Below, one piece after another: positions 7,347 to 14,551 of a stretch of 35,925 bases of DNA. The DNA is taken from contig JAUSJA010000020.1 in assembly GCA_030647905.1 (NCBI GenBank), forward strand, positions 1 through 35,925. Direction: 5' to 3'. The stretch is from Gemmatimonadaceae bacterium (lineage in GTDB: Bacteria; Gemmatimonadota; Gemmatimonadetes; Gemmatimonadales; Gemmatimonadaceae). The position numbers and the translations under genes were made by a program. Position 1 is the first letter of the stretch; each line of letters begins with the position of its first letter. The notes under the pieces are model-generated. The model was not told where the DNA came from. It ran no database searches and saw only the letters and a program-made list of their open reading frames with translations.

Positions 7347-9071
7347 CTATTGCAGGCAGGGCGCGAGCGGATCCGGCTTCGGCTTGTCCACTCTCACGCG
7401 GTCGTTCCGGTCGGCGACCGCGACCGCGATGTTCCGGACAAAGGTGGCCACCCGCGCCAGTCCGTCATAGCTGATGTACTGGGGCTCATCGGTCACCATG
7501 TGATAGTCCGGACTATATCCGCGGGAGATGTACGCGATCGGAATTCCCGTCCGGGCATACATGTAATGGTCGCTTCTGCAGTACCGGTTCTGGACATGTC
7601 TCGGCGCATCGAACGAGTAGTCTATCAGATACGGCTGCGGCATTCTCACATTGACCGAATCCACTACGTCGCCGAGGTCAGTGGACAACCGGCGCGATCC
7701 GATCACCTGCACGTTGCGGGGGCCGCCGGTTGGCGTATCCCGTTTCTCACCGTGCCCCACCATGTCCATGTTGAGTTGCGCGACGATCGAATCGTGCGGT
7801 ACTGTTGCATGCCCGGTAAACCATGCCGAGCCGAGCAGTCCCGCTTCCTCCGCGGTGTGCCAGACGAATAGAATCGAGCGGCGCGGACGCTTGCCCTGTG
7901 CCAGCGATTCGGCGATTTCCAGCAGCGCCACCGATCCGGACCCATCGTCGTCCGCGCCGTTGTAGATGGAGTCGGGACGGGGCGGACGGATGCGGCGCAG
8001 GCTGTCGAGAATCGCGCGGATAATGCCGCGCTGGGTTGCGGTCGGAGTGGAAGGGCCGGCGACGCGCGTATCGCCCCCGTTGGGACGCATGATTCGATTG
8101 TACGCGCGCAGCGAGTCGTGGTCCACCGGAGCTCTCGCGACGGCGATGTGATCGCTATGCGCACCGATGGCGACGTACTCACCGCGCAAGGCCGGATCGG
8201 AGCCGCGCAGGATCGCGATGACGTTGCGCGCGGGGGCGGTCACGGGCCGTTCGGCGAATCGCACGTCGGCCTGGACGTTTCCGCCACGTGTGCCCGGCTG
8301 AAGCGAGCCGAGGCGCGATCCCATCATCTTCTCGGCCGTTGCTCGCGAGATGAGCAGCCCGAAGGGAAGGGGCTGCGCGACTGTGCCGCGATCCGACAGT
8401 CCGCCGCCGCTCGAGCGAAGCGAGCTGGCCGTGGCGCGTGTGACCAGGTCGAGCGCCGCAATGGCGATCCCAGCAGCGGTGGGAAAGCGGGAGATTGCGA
8501 TCCCGGCGGGCGTAGTGTATACGCCGGTTGGCTGACCGCTGGGTCCGATCGGCGCGTCGAGAATCACGATCCGGCCGGCGACCTCCGCGGGCCTCAGCGC
8601 TACTGTAGAGTCTCCGGCCCGCCCGCCGTAGATCACCGGATAGGTTCCCGTCTTCAGCGCCGCCGCGAACCGGACCGTGGATGACGGCCGAAGCGGAACG
8701 AAGTCGGTAAAGAGCGACAGGTGCTCACCATTCACGGCGAGAGTGGATGCGGAGTCCGCCCGCCGCCGGACCATCGGAATTGTCTGGTAATAGGTGCCGT
8801 TCTCTCCGCCCGGCTCGAGCCCGAGCCGCAAGACTTCGCGCTCGAGGTACGAAGTCATCCTGACATTGTCGGCAGTGCCCGCTTCGCGTCCACGCATCGA
8901 ATCATCGGCGATCAGATAGATGCGGCTTCGGACATCGGCGGGCGTGATCGCGGCGACGGTGCGCGCCGGAGACGGGCTGGCTCCGGTGGCGGTACAGCCG
9001 GCGAGAATCATTGCCGGAAGAAGCACCGGAGCGGCCGATGCGGCGACTCCGCGAAGGATCGAGCGAATCAT
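7347..9071 (-). CDS. M28 family zinc aminopeptidase, lipoprotein
   Basis: This 574-residue protein has an N-terminal lipoprotein signal (ILAGC, Cys about 26). A PA-like insert occupies about 135-260. The M28 domain follows, with metal ligands in order: GAHSDH (His about 305), NGADDDGSG (Asp about 372), HTAEEAGLLGS (catalytic Glu pair about 407), NMDMVG (Asp about 435) and RSDHYMYARTGIP (His about 500). M28 enzymes with a PA domain remove N-terminal residues from peptides outside the cytoplasm, using two zinc ions. All ligands are present, so it should be active. It converges with the methyltransferase over a 19-base gap. Its 5' end faces the heptamer-array element. Confidence 0.88.
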   Translation of the reverse strand: MIRSILRGVAASAAPVLLPAMILAGCTATGASPSPARTVAAITPADVRSRIYLIADDSMRGREAGTADNVRMTSYLEREVLRLGLEPGGENGTYYQTIPMVRRRADSASTLAVNGEHLSLFTDFVPLRPSSTVRFAAALKTGTYPVIYGGRAGDSTVALRPAEVAGRIVILDAPIGPSGQPTGVYTTPAGIAISRFPTAAGIAIAALDLVTRATASSLRSSGGGLSDRGTVAQPLPFGLLISRATAEKMMGSRLGSLQPGTRGGNVQADVRFAERPVTAPARNVIAILRGSDPALRGEYVAIGAHSDHIAVARAPVDHDSLRAYNRIMRPNGGDTRVAGPSTPTATQRGIIRAILDSLRRIRPPRPDSIYNGADDDGSGSVALLEIAESLAQGKRPRRSILFVWHTAEEAGLLGSAWFTGHATVPHDSIVAQLNMDMVGHGEKRDTPTGGPRNVQVIGSRRLSTDLGDVVDSVNVRMPQPYLIDYSFDAPRHVQNRYCRSDHYMYARTGIPIAYISRGYSPDYHMVTDEPQYISYDGLARVATFVRNIAVAVADRNDRVRVDKPKPDPLAPCLQ

Positions 9072-9173
9072 GATGATGCGGTGGTGATCTGGAGGGCGTC
9101 TGGCGCGAACGTCGAAGAAGTCGTGGCGCGTCGCGGCTCAGTGAATATGATCGGTGTCGCGCTACGGTGCAGG

Positions 9174-9341
9174 CCCGCTACCCGTTGCCCGCTACCCGTT
9201 GCCCGCTACCCGTTGCCCGCTACCCGCTACCCGTTGCCCGTTGCCCGTTGCCCGTTGCCCGCTACCCGCTACCCACTACCCGCTACCCGCTGCCCGCTGC
9301 CCGCTGCCCGCTGCCCGTTGCCCGTTGCCCGCTACCCGTTG
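9174..9341 (+). repeat. left heptamer array, 24 units of CCCGYTR
   Basis: Twenty-four perfect-length 7-base units run without spacer: 10 CCCGTTG, 9 CCCGCTA, 4 CCCGCTG and 1 CCCACTA. All but the last unit type differ only by transitions at positions 5 and 7. A partial unit (CCCGATTG, 9342-9349) follows. The array has long open frames in several phases (PLPVARYPLPATRC-type translations) simply because a heptamer without stops stays open. It lies in the 337-base gap between the M28 gene and the four-helix-bundle gene, which otherwise holds nothing I recognise. Confidence 0.95.
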
Positions 9342-9408
9342 CCCGATTGCGTGTCCCGGTGCAATTGAACGATGGCAGCGCCGGACCGCCCGCGAAGAAG
9401 GATTCAGC

Positions 9409-9774
9409 GTGGCTGACTTCAGGAAACTGCGAGTATGGCAGGCGGCACAGGAGCTCGCGATTGATGCGCATCGAGTCGCTGCCCGCATGCGCGGAGCTAG
9501 GAGCGCAACCCTTTGCGACCAGCTTATTCGCGCCGCGATGTCGGTCCCGACGAACATCGTGGAGGGGAGCGCGCATGCGAGTCCGCGCGAGTTTGCGCGC
9601 TTCGTTCAGTACTCCCTCGCTTCGGTCTCGGAACTCGAGGGCCACATTCAGCTGGCGCGCGATCTTGAAATGATAACCCAGCACGACTTCACCAGGTTGC
9701 TCGCTCGCGTAGTGGATGTCCGCAAGATGCTGCACGGGCTTCTGAAAAAGCTCAGGGCAACGGGCAACGGGTAA
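9409..9774 (+). CDS. four-helix-bundle protein (23S rRNA intervening-sequence protein / Avd-like)
   Basis: This 121-residue protein starts at a GTG at 9409, preceded by AAGGA at 7 bases. It matches the TIGR02436 four-helix-bundle pattern: DFRKLRVWQAAQELA in helix 1, LCDQLIRAAMSVPTNIVEGSAH in helix 2 and the loop, EFARFVQYSLASVSELEGHIQLARDL in helix 3, and VRKMLHGLLKKLRA in helix 4. The family is named for genes inside 23S rRNA intervening sequences and is related to Avd, the basic accessory protein of diversity-generating retroelements, which binds nucleic acid and reverse transcriptase. There is no rRNA or reverse transcriptase here. The gene sits exactly between two inverted heptamer arrays. 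The right array supplies its last codons (ATGNG) and its TAA stop. Larger frames reading in from the left array are artefacts of the repeat. Binding to the array or its RNA is a hypothesis. Confidence 0.87.
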   Translation: MADFRKLRVWQAAQELAIDAHRVAARMRGARSATLCDQLIRAAMSVPTNIVEGSAHASPREFARFVQYSLASVSELEGHIQLARDLEMITQHDFTRLLARVVDVRKMLHGLLKKLRATGNG

Positions 9775-9890
9775 CGGGTAACGGGCAACGGGCAACGGGC
9801 AGCGGGCAACGGGTAGCGGGCAACGGGCAACGGGCAACGGGCAGCGGGCAGCGGCCAGCGGGCAGCGGGTAACGGGTAACGGGTAGCGGG
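9758..9890 (+). repeat. right heptamer array, 19 units, inverted relative to the left array
   Basis: Nineteen units run from inside the end of the four-helix-bundle gene: 8 CAACGGG, 4 TAACGGG, 4 CAGCGGG, 2 TAGCGGG and 1 CAGCGGC. These are the reverse complements of the left-array units, plus CCCGTTA, which is found only here. The order of units is not the mirror image of the left array. Transcribed or single-stranded, the two arrays could pair into a stem of more than 130 bp with mostly G-T or A-C mismatches at positions 5 and 7. Confidence 0.95.
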
Positions 9891-9918
9891 ATTCGCACCC
9901 GGATCGGCGAATACCCTC

Positions 9919-9924
9919 TATTAT
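9919..9924 (+). promoter_or_regulatory. -10 box of a probably leaderless promoter
   Basis: TATTAT ends 6 bases before the GTG start at 9931, so transcription would begin at or next to the start codon. No Shine-Dalgarno is present and no good -35 box is visible at 17 bases. Confidence 0.35.
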
Positions 9925-9930
9925 TAGCAT

Positions 9931-10356
9931 GTGATTCACGTCCGCACTTTATGGTCTCTCTCTCGCAGCTCGTCGGTGCTCCTTGTGGCGACCGCCGTTC
10001 TGTTCATTGCCGCTTGCGGGCGAGAGCCGACGGATCCGTCGAAGTCCGACCTCACCGGAGTCTGGCGTTCCTTCGACCGCGACCTGTACATCTCCAACAT
10101 CGAGATGACGCTGGCGCAGCCGTCTCCGGGGATCGTGATCGGCAAGTGGAGAGCCCAGGGTCGCACCGACAACGCCTGCACGCCCGGCCTGGTTTGTGCC
10201 GATTCGAGCATCGTGACCGGACGAAACGAAGTAAGTCAGGTCGTACTGGATCTGCTCGGCGCCGGTACCTTCGTGGGAGAGTTGGCGAAAGCCGATACGC
10301 TCAAGGGGATCATCCGGTCGCAGGGCACCAACTATCACGTGACATTCGGCAGGTAA
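9931..10356 (+). CDS. small lipoprotein of unknown function
   Basis: The 141-residue product starts with GTG and has a classic lipoprotein signal ending in IAAC (Cys 29), followed by REPTDPSKSDLTG. The mature part (about 112 residues) begins LTGVWRSFDRD and looks like a small beta-barrel (lipocalin-like) domain with alternating hydrophobic strands (VVLDLLGAGTFVGEL, GIIRSQGTNYHVTFGR) and one internal Cys pair (NACTPGLVCAD). Such 'LTGxW' lipoproteins are common in this kind of organism, but their ligands are unknown. It ends in a hairpin terminator before the UPF0182 gene. Confidence 0.7.
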   Translation: MIHVRTLWSLSRSSSVLLVATAVLFIAACGREPTDPSKSDLTGVWRSFDRDLYISNIEMTLAQPSPGIVIGKWRAQGRTDNACTPGLVCADSSIVTGRNEVSQVVLDLLGAGTFVGELAKADTLKGIIRSQGTNYHVTFGR

Positions 10357-10363
10357 CTGTCTG

Positions 10364-10382
10364 CCGGCGACGCGCCGGTTTC
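10364..10382 (+). terminator. short hairpin terminator
   Basis: CCGGCG (10364-10369), loop ACG and CGCCGG (10373-10378) are followed by TTTC just after the lipoprotein stop. The stem is strong but short and the T run has only three bases, so read-through into the next gene is possible. Confidence 0.45.
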
Positions 10383-10404
10383 TCGCTCATAAGGCCTCAC
10401 TGAG

Positions 10405-13152
10405 ATGAACAGAATGCGTTTGCTCCGTCCTCTCTGGATCGTAGGTGCCGTATTTCTCCTGTTCGGCGCGCTCCCCACCTTGGTCGGATTCATCACCGAC
10501 TGGCTCTGGTTCCGCGAAATCGGATTTCAGCCGGTGTTCACGACCGAGCTCGTCACGAAGACGCTTCTCTTCGTCGGCGCCACCATTGTCGCATTTCTCT
10601 TCATCACGCTCAACGCGCGCTTTGCCACAAGGGGCCTGTCGAAGGCGCCAGTGCTGTGGCGTGTCAGCCCGGACTTGCCGCCGGTGGACATCGGCCGCTC
10701 TCTTTCGAAGCTCGTCGCGCCGATCGGCGGAGTCGTTGCGTTGCTCTTCGGCATGGCTGCCGCGGGCAGATGGATGGAGATTCTCCAGCTCAGCAATCGC
10801 TCGGCCTTTGGAGTCACCGATCCGGTGTTCGGCCGGGAGATCGGCTTCTACGTCTTCGTGCTGCCGGGTCTCGCGTCGCTGATCGGGATGCTGCGCGGAC
10901 TGGTGATCTTCACCCTGGTTGCGTCGCTGGTGCTGCATCTCCTTCGAGGCCGCGTCACTCTTCCGCCGCAGCGGATCGGCCTGCAGTCGCCGGCCGACGG
11001 ACATGTCGCCGGACTTCTCGTTGCGTTCCTGCTGCTGACCGCGGTGCAGATCTGGCTCGTGCGGATTCCGGAGCTCCTCTACTCAACGACTGGGCCTCTC
11101 GTAGGCGCAAGCTACACGGACCTGCACGCCAATCTGCCGGCCCTGCACATCATCGCTGGTACCGCGCTCGTCGGTGCCGCCCTCGTGATATACGGCGTGC
11201 TCCGTCGCAAGATCGTCTGGTTCACGTTCGTATCGTTCCTGGCGTACGTTGCGGTCTCGATCGTGGTGGGTGGTCTCTTTCCCTGGGGAATGCAGAGATT
11301 CATCGTCGACCCGACTGAGCTCACGCGCGAGGCGCCGCAGCTGAAGAGCCACATTCGTGCGACACGCACGGCGTGGGGCCTCGACAGCGTCGAGGAACGC
11401 ACTCTCACGGGAGACGCGTCACTGTCGATCGCCGACATCCGCTCGAATACGTCCACCGTCGAGAACGTGCGCCTGTGGGACCGCGATCCGCTGCTCCAGA
11501 CCTTCGGGCAACTCCAGGAGATCCGCACGTACTACGATTTCGTCTCGGTGGATGACGAGCGTTACGTGATCAACGGCCGGTATCGCCAGGTGCTGCTGGC
11601 ACCGCGCGAGCTGAACGCGGCGAAGCTTCCGACGCGGACGTTCATCAACCAGCATCTCACGTTCACTCACGGCATGGGTCTGACGCTCGGCCCGGTGAAC
11701 GAGGTGACGACGGAAGGTCTTCCGGTGCTGTTCGTCAAGGATCTGCCTCCCGTGTCTTCGGTCTCCCTCAAGGTGACGCGCCCGCAGATCTACTTCGGCG
11801 AGCTGACCAGCGATCACGTCTTCGTCAACACGAAGCAGAAAGAGTTCGACTATCCGTCGGGCGAGGAGTCCATTTACACGCGATATACGGGAACCGGCGG
11901 CGTCCGCGTCGGATCGTTCTTCAGGAGAGCGATGTTCGCGATGCGGTTCGGCGCGCTCAATATTCTCCTTTCGGGCGACATAGGGGCGGACAGCCGCGTT
12001 CTGTACAATCGGGAGATAAGTCGCCGGGCGCGCCTCGCTCTGCCGTTCCTGACGTTCGACCAGGATCCGTATATGGTCGTCGCCGCCAACGGCGAGCTGA
12101 AGTGGATGCTCGACGGCTACACCTCCACCGATCGCTATCCGTATTCGCAACGCCTGAGCGATGGCACCAGCTACATGCGCAACAGCATCAAGGTTGTGAT
12201 CGACGCCTACAATGGATCGGTGGATGCGTACGTCATCGACCCCGCGGATCCGATCGCGCGAACGTATTCGAAGATCTTCCCCGGGCTGCTGAAGCCGGCC
12301 GGCGCGATGCCCGCGGACATTCGTGCGCACCTTCGCTATCCAACCGATCTGTTCAGGGTACAGTCGTCGCTGTACGCGACATATCACATGGATGCGCCGG
12401 AGACATTCTACCACCGGGAGGATCAGTGGCAGGTTCCGGCGATCGGCGACAAGGCGGACGGCGAGAACCGTTTCATGCGGCACATCGTCATGAGGCTGCC
12501 CGAGGAAAAGCAGGCCGAGTTCATCTACATGGCGCCATTCACGCCGAAGGGGAAGGACAATCTGGCGTCGTGGATGATCGCCCGGAATGATGGAGCGAAT
12601 TACGGCAAGCTGCGCGTGTACAGCTTCCCGAAGCAGAGTCTGGTGTACGGCCCGCGGCAGATCATGTCGCGCATTGCCCAGGACCCCGACATCTCGCGCG
12701 AGCTCACGCTATGGGACCAGCGCGGCTCCGAGGTGATTCGCGGCGAGCTTCTCGTAATTCCGATCGAGGAGGCGCTGATCTACGTGCAGCCGATATATCT
12801 CCGCGCCGAGGGCGGCCGAATCCCGGAGCTCAAGCGCGTGGTCGTCGCGTATAAGAACAGGGTGGTGATGCGCGAGACCCTCGAGGCAGGGCTTGCCACT
12901 CTCTTCGGCGGCGACGTACCGCGCGCCGAGGACAACGCGACGCCGCCGATGCCCGGCGACACGACGCGCGCCGCGCCGGCAACAATCGGAGCGCCTGCCG
13001 CACCGTCCAACTCCGCGCTGATCGCGGAGGCGAGGTCGCACTACGAGCGCGCAGTTGCCGCGCAGCGGTCCGGTGACTGGGCTCTCTACGGCAAGGAGAT
13101 CCAGGCGCTCGGAGATATCCTGCAACGACTCAACACCGGGAGCCGCCGGTAG
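10405..13152 (+). CDS. UPF0182 family membrane protein
   Basis: This 915-residue protein matches the UPF0182 (COG1615) family. The N-terminal third has about seven TM helices (from LLRPLWIVGAVFLLFGALPTLV to ISIVVGGLFPWGMQRF). A large domain outside the cytoplasm follows, with typical stretches (RQVLLAPREL, TFTHGMGLTLGPVNEV, LPPVSS, YFGELTSDHVFV, FDYPSGEE, RFGALNILLS, DPYMVV, WMLDGYTSTDRYPYS). The C-terminal helix pair (ARSHYERAVAAQRSGDWALYG) is also standard for the family. The family's biochemical function is not established. The length and all blocks look complete. It is a monocistronic gene converging on the NagX-like gene with an 8-base gap. Confidence 0.88.
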   Translation: MNRMRLLRPLWIVGAVFLLFGALPTLVGFITDWLWFREIGFQPVFTTELVTKTLLFVGATIVAFLFITLNARFATRGLSKAPVLWRVSPDLPPVDIGRSLSKLVAPIGGVVALLFGMAAAGRWMEILQLSNRSAFGVTDPVFGREIGFYVFVLPGLASLIGMLRGLVIFTLVASLVLHLLRGRVTLPPQRIGLQSPADGHVAGLLVAFLLLTAVQIWLVRIPELLYSTTGPLVGASYTDLHANLPALHIIAGTALVGAALVIYGVLRRKIVWFTFVSFLAYVAVSIVVGGLFPWGMQRFIVDPTELTREAPQLKSHIRATRTAWGLDSVEERTLTGDASLSIADIRSNTSTVENVRLWDRDPLLQTFGQLQEIRTYYDFVSVDDERYVINGRYRQVLLAPRELNAAKLPTRTFINQHLTFTHGMGLTLGPVNEVTTEGLPVLFVKDLPPVSSVSLKVTRPQIYFGELTSDHVFVNTKQKEFDYPSGEESIYTRYTGTGGVRVGSFFRRAMFAMRFGALNILLSGDIGADSRVLYNREISRRARLALPFLTFDQDPYMVVAANGELKWMLDGYTSTDRYPYSQRLSDGTSYMRNSIKVVIDAYNGSVDAYVIDPADPIARTYSKIFPGLLKPAGAMPADIRAHLRYPTDLFRVQSSLYATYHMDAPETFYHREDQWQVPAIGDKADGENRFMRHIVMRLPEEKQAEFIYMAPFTPKGKDNLASWMIARNDGANYGKLRVYSFPKQSLVYGPRQIMSRIAQDPDISRELTLWDQRGSEVIRGELLVIPIEEALIYVQPIYLRAEGGRIPELKRVVVAYKNRVVMRETLEAGLATLFGGDVPRAEDNATPPMPGDTTRAAPATIGAPAAPSNSALIAEARSHYERAVAAQRSGDWALYGKEIQALGDILQRLNTGSRR

Positions 13153-13155
13153 GGG

Positions 13156-13185
13156 CCGGCTCAGATCTTGAGGAAGATCTTCCGG
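13156..13185. terminator. possible bidirectional terminator hairpin
   Basis: Between and into the ends of two convergent genes, CCGG-CTC-AGATCTT, loop GAGG, then AAGATCT-T-CCGG makes a nearly perfect hairpin. It overlaps the last codons of the NagX-like gene. There is no T tract on either strand. Confidence 0.33.
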
Positions 13186-14351
13186 CGATAAAGGAAAGCC
13201 AGGATCGCGAACCAGAACACGACCGTCGCGAACGCCATCGCCAGCGACGCGTTGCGGGCCTCCATGAACGGCGCGAAGACCTCGTTGTAGATCACGCTCT
13301 CCACCGGCGTCGGCTTGCCGTTGTACGGAACCTTCCAGAGCGTGTAGATGATCCGCGCCAGCACTCCCGACCCGACAAACGCTACGATCGGATTCATGCC
13401 GTAGATCGCCAGCGGCTTCGTCCACCAGCGAACGTTATGCTCGTCGGTGAGCCACATGATCGTAGCGAGCCCGGCGCAGCCCATTCCCGCGGTGAACAGG
13501 ACGTAGGAGCTCGTCCAGATGTTCTTGTTGATAGGGAAAGACCAGTTCCACATCAGACCGGCCACCATCGCGAGGCAGCCCGCCGCGAACAATCCGGCGA
13601 TGCGCTCGATCAGCGGGCGGGGTTGTCCGATCCATCGCCCGGCAATCACTCCGAGAATCGCCGTACCGATGGCGGGGATGGTCGAGAACGGACCCTCCGG
13701 ATCGTACGTGACGCTTCCGCTCCAGATGTGATTCGGCGTCAGGATCGCGCGGTCGAGATATGCCGCCAGCGTCTCACTGGGAACGTTGAGCAGCAGCGCG
13801 CCGATGTCCTTCCCGGGGATCGGGATCAGGGTCATCGCGAACCAGTATCCATATAGTAGTGCCGCCACGATCACGACCTGCTGCTTCAGCGTCGTCCGGA
13901 GCGTCAGCAGAGCGGCGAAGACATAAACGAGGCCAATCCGCTGAAGCACACCCAGAAAGCGGACGTGCTCGGCCCTGAATACGATGCGGTCCCACAGCGA
14001 CGGGTTCGCCATTCCCTCGATCGTCCCCCACTGATAGAACGGGAACGCCGCCATCAGGAATCCGAGCAGGAAGATGATCCCTCCGCGGCGGAGGATCTGT
14101 CGTAAGAGCTTGCCGTCGTCATCGCCGCGGGCCCGCCGGGCGGTGAGCGACAGGTGCGTCGTTATTCCGACGATGAAAAGAAAGAATGGGAAGATGAGAT
14201 CCGTCGGCGTCCATCCGTTCCACGCGGCATGCTCGAGCGGCGGGTAGATGGCGCCCCAGGTGCCGGGATTGTTCACCAGCAGCATTCCGGCAACTGTGAG
14301 TCCGCGGAAGACATCGAGCGAGAGGAGTCTCTCGCGGTGGGTTGTGCTCAT
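13161..14351 (-). CDS. nagX: NagX-like acyltransferase (DUF5009 / COG4299)
   Basis: The 396-residue inner-membrane protein begins MSTTHRERLLSLDVFRGLTVAGMLLVNNPG, followed by WNGWTPTDLIFPFFLFIVG. These are hallmarks of the COG4299 family related to heparan-alpha-glucosaminide N-acetyltransferase. About ten to eleven TM helices follow. Family members are thought to pass acetyl groups from cytoplasmic acetyl-CoA across the membrane to amino sugars. The His usually held to carry the acetyl group would be in the first part (E-HAAWNGW, about residue 42). Its position next to hexosaminidase and NagB-type genes supports an amino-sugar role. Divergent from the TonB receptor gene across 200 bases. Confidence 0.8.
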   Translation of the reverse strand: MSTTHRERLLSLDVFRGLTVAGMLLVNNPGTWGAIYPPLEHAAWNGWTPTDLIFPFFLFIVGITTHLSLTARRARGDDDGKLLRQILRRGGIIFLLGFLMAAFPFYQWGTIEGMANPSLWDRIVFRAEHVRFLGVLQRIGLVYVFAALLTLRTTLKQQVVIVAALLYGYWFAMTLIPIPGKDIGALLLNVPSETLAAYLDRAILTPNHIWSGSVTYDPEGPFSTIPAIGTAILGVIAGRWIGQPRPLIERIAGLFAAGCLAMVAGLMWNWSFPINKNIWTSSYVLFTAGMGCAGLATIMWLTDEHNVRWWTKPLAIYGMNPIVAFVGSGVLARIIYTLWKVPYNGKPTPVESVIYNEVFAPFMEARNASLAMAFATVVFWFAILAFLYRRKIFLKI

Positions 14352-14418
14352 CTCTCGTGATCCTCCGGTCCTTCATAATCGCGCCGTGCGATGTAAGCGG
14401 CAAGTACGAGTGATTCCA

Positions 14419-14446
14419 TCAGGAATGTCCAGTCAGGAATGTCCAG
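14419..14446 (+). repeat. 14-base tandem duplication in the nagX/TonB intergenic region
   Basis: TCAGGAATGTCCAG occurs twice in direct contact (14419-14432 and 14433-14446). It lies in the 200-base divergent region between the NagX-like and TonB receptor genes, just before a possible TTGACG -35 box. It could be a doubled regulator site or a replication slip. Confidence 0.8.
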
Positions 14447-14448
14447 TC

Positions 14449-14478
14449 TTGACGGGGGGCGTCGTCTGCCTTAGCTAT
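14449..14478 (+). promoter_or_regulatory. possible promoter of the TonB receptor gene
   Basis: TTGACG (14449-14454), an 18-base spacer and TAGCTA (14473-14478) point towards the receptor gene at 14552. The -10 match is weak. The 14-base duplication directly upstream would be well placed for an activator. Confidence 0.25.
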
Positions 14479-14551
14479 GGCGCAACTGTCTGAGGGCGTC
14501 CGCTTGGGAGAGCGCCCCCCGGCGCACAATTACATGAACTCGAGGTAGCTG

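Larger units (their letters stand above)
9166..9899 (+). mobile_element. candidate cassette: four-helix-bundle gene bounded by inverted heptamer arrays
   Basis: The three parts (left array, gene, right array) make a compact unit of about 730 bases inserted between the M28 peptidase and an unrelated lipoprotein gene. The inversion extends slightly beyond the arrays: GGTGC (9166-9170), three bases, then CCCGCTA on the left; on the right TAGCGGG, four bases, then GCACC (9895-9899). I see no target-site duplication, transposase or reverse transcriptase. Mobility is inferred from the self-contained, symmetrical layout only. It might be a non-autonomous element, or an RNA-binding protein gene within its own structured RNA. 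Confidence 0.5.

Noticed and set aside
9154..9408. Long open frames across the left heptamer array, joined to the four-helix-bundle gene
   Set aside because: A heptamer without stop codons keeps every phase open. The encoded PLPVARYPLPATRC-like text is repeat-derived, and the true gene has its own ribosome site and GTG at 9409.
9174..9890. CRISPR array
   Set aside because: Units are 7 bases and contiguous with no spacers, and there are no cas genes.
9166..9899. Diversity-generating retroelement
   Set aside because: The protein is related to Avd, but no reverse transcriptase, template repeat or variable repeat is visible in the window.
11419..12483. 354-codon minus-strand frame inside the UPF0182 gene
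   Set aside because: It is antisense to a complete conserved gene, is Arg/His/Val-rich without motifs, and follows from high-GC codon bias.
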